Shown in pieces: positions 6,501-8,131 of a DNA stretch of 8,131 nucleotides; the stretch's first letter is position 1, and each line of letters opens with the position of its first letter. A program made the position numbers and the translations under genes. Source of the stretch: an uncultured Fretibacterium sp. (GTDB lineage Bacteria; Synergistota; Synergistia; Synergistales; Aminobacteriaceae); NCBI GenBank assembly GCA_937911045.1, contig CALEPX010000055.1, forward strand, positions 1 to 8,131. Reading direction: 5' to 3'. The notes under the pieces were generated by a model. That model saw only the letters and a list, made by a program, of their open reading frames with translations, searched no databases and was not told where the DNA came from.

Positions 6501-8131
6501 AACGTTACTCCGAGTGGGTTCACTTCGACTGTATCATTCTTTGACAGGCTGTTTAACGGGGACAAAGCCACAGGTATAAAGATGCCTGAAAGTGATAACC
6601 CTAAAACATTCTCGAAGGAATACAGCAAATCCGAACGCATAAGCTACAGTTTACAGGGCAGCTCGATACTTACGGCAATGCAGGCGGCGGATCATACGGT
6701 CAAAATGCAGCCATTCGTGGCCAAAGAGGGAGCAATGACTCTTGGCACCGCAGTAGAACTCTCAAGCACAAATTCTGCCCAGCTATGGGAAAATACCAGC
6801 GTATACCGGAAAATGCCCGACCCTGCTTTGTTGCTTCCACAGAAGTTTGTGAAGAGCGGCGGTGATTTCAAGGCTAACACATACGACAAGTCAGCGATGA
6901 AAATCAGGGGGATAAGATTCTACATGCCTGACTTTGCTTTCTTCACGGATAACCGGCTTGTGAACGGACAGAATTATGAAATCCGTGTGCCTCTGTATAA
7001 CGCGAGCTTTGTGGACACGGGGAGCTTTAACGTCCGTCTTTCTTGGACAACGGAAAATTCTCCGACATCTGCGAAGAACGTCATCGGCACAGTACCTGTA
7101 ACTCTGGGCGGTTGGAGAAACGATAAGACCAACAACAGGGGTACAGCTATCTTCAACTGGCAACCGAACCTCACGAAGGGTCAACAATACTACTTCTATG
7201 TCGAGATAGACCCTGAAAACGCAATCACCGAAGTTCACGAAGGACGTTACAAAACCGATAACACGACTATCAACGATTACGGCGGGAATAACACGGGATT
7301 TTATCCGTTCGCGGTCTATAATCAGGGTGATACTGACCAGTCTGGCGGAAGTGTTCTGTCGAGAGGTGCCGGAATGTTTAGGGCGGCGGATGACAAAGTG
7401 CAGCTTGTTCCGTTGTACTTCACGGACGGCGACGATAACAGGATCACGGACATGTCAGCTTACATTAAAGCGCACAGTGATGACTCGTTCGTAACAATAA
7501 CGGCTAACTTCGGCTATTCCGGGTCTGAAATTCCGTATGTTTTCTTCATGGGGTGTGTGCTAACTCAGTCAGGTCGACAGAAACTTCCGGGAGCGAGCCT
7601 TAATACTGTGACTGACCTCAGCGATCTTGAGACTGATGATATAGATGACGTGTTTATGCTGAGTGATATTGCTCTGTTCAACGGAAATAATAAAGTTACG
7701 TTCACAGTATCGCCGTCTGAGTTAATAGCTTCGGAAAATGAGATAACGGCAGCAGCAAGTTCAGCCACGTTCGGAGTGCTGACTATTACCGACGATGAGA
7801 TAATCTCTGTGGAAGAATTTTTCGAAGGTGTAGATCCTGATTTTGAGCTTGAGCCAATCTCAGATGACATAGTTTCGAGCGCGACGGGAAGAACTTACAC
7901 TCTCAGCGCAGACGAGAATGTTTTCTGGATTATTTCGGGCGTGAAGATCAACAGGCTTGTTTCAGTGTCGGATGAGGGGGACGATGGCAGTAACTATCTC
8001 GACATCACCCTTGAGACCCTCAAGACCGCCAGCGAGGACGAAACCGCGCCTGAGAACTACGGCAAAGAGGCGGTTATAACGGTAAGCTCAATAGCAGGTT
8101 ACACGCCCAAAGGAGATTATGAGATAACCGT
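3546..8131 (+). CDS. Giant secreted FG-GAP/VCBS-repeat protein with CARDB-like domain (partial, 5' part)
   Basis: The frame is open from ATG 3546 to the right edge, 1528 codons without a stop. AAGGAAG at 3531-3537 is a good ribosome-binding site. The N-terminus (MHRLRLFTAILLTGFCLQF) is a Sec signal peptide, probably cut near residues 26-28. There is no true lipobox, since Phe precedes Cys16. Calcium-loop repeats DFDGDKYDNE (309-318), DFDGDGTSE (379-387) and DLDGDGKDE (469-477) indicate an integrin-like beta-propeller. Degenerate blades follow near 598-620 and 663-682. Residues about 700-1090 are Ser/Thr-rich with a Gly/Ala-rich helix (773-795). A PDPALLLP motif lies at 1091-1098. Residues about 1120-1240 resemble a CARDB sandwich (NGQNYEIRVPLYN ... 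YFYVEIDPENAITEVHEG). The remainder is acidic and beta-rich. It is probably extracellular or surface-attached; adhesion, carbohydrate binding and pore formation are all possible, none shown. The C-terminus, which would reveal anchoring, is outside the window. Confidence 0.88.
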   Translation, partial: MHRLRLFTAILLTGFCLQFCVGTLEAAQTINGKSLGSVDDVVKEVSRGDCSLPKKGLITLRGLSNNDNTYLDVFASVFGSDATASTKRKIWSNPNPDTSITKYEEKPEYEDNPNSVFRPDPWQRRQTVRVPVYEGEPKFYRPAVSRKLYNGKRALMFHNIAHNGSLKYFFKTLSNTRGENTVGATPDNLASTVSISDFGEYTSPAFSNAENLISEVYGTGVMSVKGYDREIFVAASGVTKVDIKSEYDTGPFHAFHRYVNTKADQELRLEFFALSADQQGNMTQEALTALTQTTSFRGKPYIVSLAVGDFDGDKYDNEVALMINTKQDIYIFVYRLSYSDGKLTLRSLDDASGIHVHYSTIQWGDDLESQPATDMAVGDFDGDGTSEIAVLYKWIDRATDLANKKGWEDGPMTGAIWCKVYKWNAEKRAFDTKSANKDYSGKKLKDGAFDDLPEAWITGVAGLRATAADLDGDGKDEIVTLLLGYVHHKKWDAKIKAYSLRWDDFYAYPHLAVWTFNRGSITPIHDDSHVKGGGQSGENNYNYGTLYNLVQDKNTKLLGDKPFLEWRYVYYDKLYKSNNKDEGTSPDNVRYMYAPRMFSIAAGAFTGTLGTFRTVDDIAVSWRDNNGNDCVTVFKSTVDGNKQFAGFADGKLAMRDAIGSETWRGLVAVDLAGEGVELDKPTHLRKHSNRSYVAALSAIPYHVDTVSPDGTALTENPVNFTYSDALNGGNMTVSYGSSTTDSTTNTVKHDLSQSVETMFAADPTGTDTKVQETFGTVKGLVGFASAIGEIAHGISVENMSTEEKRRAVWQPESPTAGLTDMMEFLTDKVDSIDQRTNSESSTTTIDKTITATTHDTILFTSAARHIWRYPVLTRPIPMWLASGPRIDSNPIDNPSEMQGEQELFLTFTMSENSALRTLDSIHDDLYQPLHEEGNFFSYPSQIGDVEGYNDAGILADENTWGFSNTLDNTGISFTKATSNMQHTEKNVTPSGFTSTVSFFDRLFNGDKATGIKMPESDNPKTFSKEYSKSERISYSLQGSSILTAMQAADHTVKMQPFVAKEGAMTLGTAVELSSTNSAQLWENTSVYRKMPDPALLLPQKFVKSGGDFKANTYDKSAMKIRGIRFYMPDFAFFTDNRLVNGQNYEIRVPLYNASFVDTGSFNVRLSWTTENSPTSAKNVIGTVPVTLGGWRNDKTNNRGTAIFNWQPNLTKGQQYYFYVEIDPENAITEVHEGRYKTDNTTINDYGGNNTGFYPFAVYNQGDTDQSGGSVLSRGAGMFRAADDKVQLVPLYFTDGDDNRITDMSAYIKAHSDDSFVTITANFGYSGSEIPYVFFMGCVLTQSGRQKLPGASLNTVTDLSDLETDDIDDVFMLSDIALFNGNNKVTFTVSPSELIASENEITAAASSATFGVLTITDDEIISVEEFFEGVDPDFELEPISDDIVSSATGRTYTLSADENVFWIISGVKINRLVSVSDEGDDGSNYLDITLETLKTASEDETAPENYGKEAVITVSSIAGYTPKGDYEIT
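4470..4976 (+). repeat. Calcium-binding DxDGDG loops of propeller blades
   Basis: Three copies of the FG-GAP/VCBS core occur at 4470-4499, 4680-4706 and 4950-4976, each of the form [VA][GA]D[FL]DGD followed by an acidic residue and a strand ([NS/D]E[VI]A[LV]/EIVTL). The spacings are 70 and 90 residues, compatible with successive blades with long inter-blade loops. The Asp residues at positions 1, 3 and 5 of each loop are the expected calcium ligands; the first copy has Lys after DGD instead of Gly. Confidence 0.85.

Overview
The window looks like bacterial chromosome. The source is tentatively a gut or rumen-type member of the Synergistota. The basis is the chemoreceptor: its periplasmic repeats (YAYMVSP...LWH...KIGQPVENAAVK) and its HAMP/signalling region (ALRQIVPVINKTAAFDFSED) resemble, from memory, the Cache-type chemoreceptors abundant in that phylum. 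No rRNA, tRNA or housekeeping gene is present to confirm this. All recognisable genes are on the + strand.

Layout. Bases 1-198 are the C-terminal end of an unrecognised, probably helical protein. Bases 199-685 are a 487-base intergenic region. It holds a short tandem direct repeat (240-270), a sequence able to form a long bulged stem-loop (301-397), a small hairpin (410-422), and a strong sigma70-type promoter (TTGACA/TATAAT, 621-647) about 40 bases upstream of the next start codon. Bases 686-2938 encode a transmembrane methyl-accepting chemotaxis protein. Its periplasmic part consists of two back-to-back sets of exact-period repeats: three 26-residue helix repeats, then three 98-residue Cache-like repeats. 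Its 3' end is cut off and runs out of frame into the remains of an acetolactate decarboxylase gene (about 2892-3521). That gene has lost its 5' end and carries an in-frame TGA. From 3546 to the right edge is the open 5' portion (1528 codons) of a very large secreted protein. It has a signal peptide, FG-GAP/VCBS-type calcium-binding propeller repeats, a Ser/Thr-rich middle region and a CARDB-like beta-sandwich.

How the parts relate. The chemoreceptor and decarboxylase remnant appear joined by a deletion (or an assembly join) near base 2891 that removed the end of one gene and the start of the other. Acetoin synthesis from this copy is probably lost, and the receptor lacks the last part of its cytoplasmic coiled coil. 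The large exported protein has its own ribosome-binding site and seems unrelated in function; it is probably a surface or extracellular protein. The most unusual signals are the two-level repeat expansion of the receptor sensor, the double-gene scar, the structured intergenic DNA, and the architecture of the giant exported protein. No CRISPR array, complete insertion sequence, phage gene or defence system was seen.
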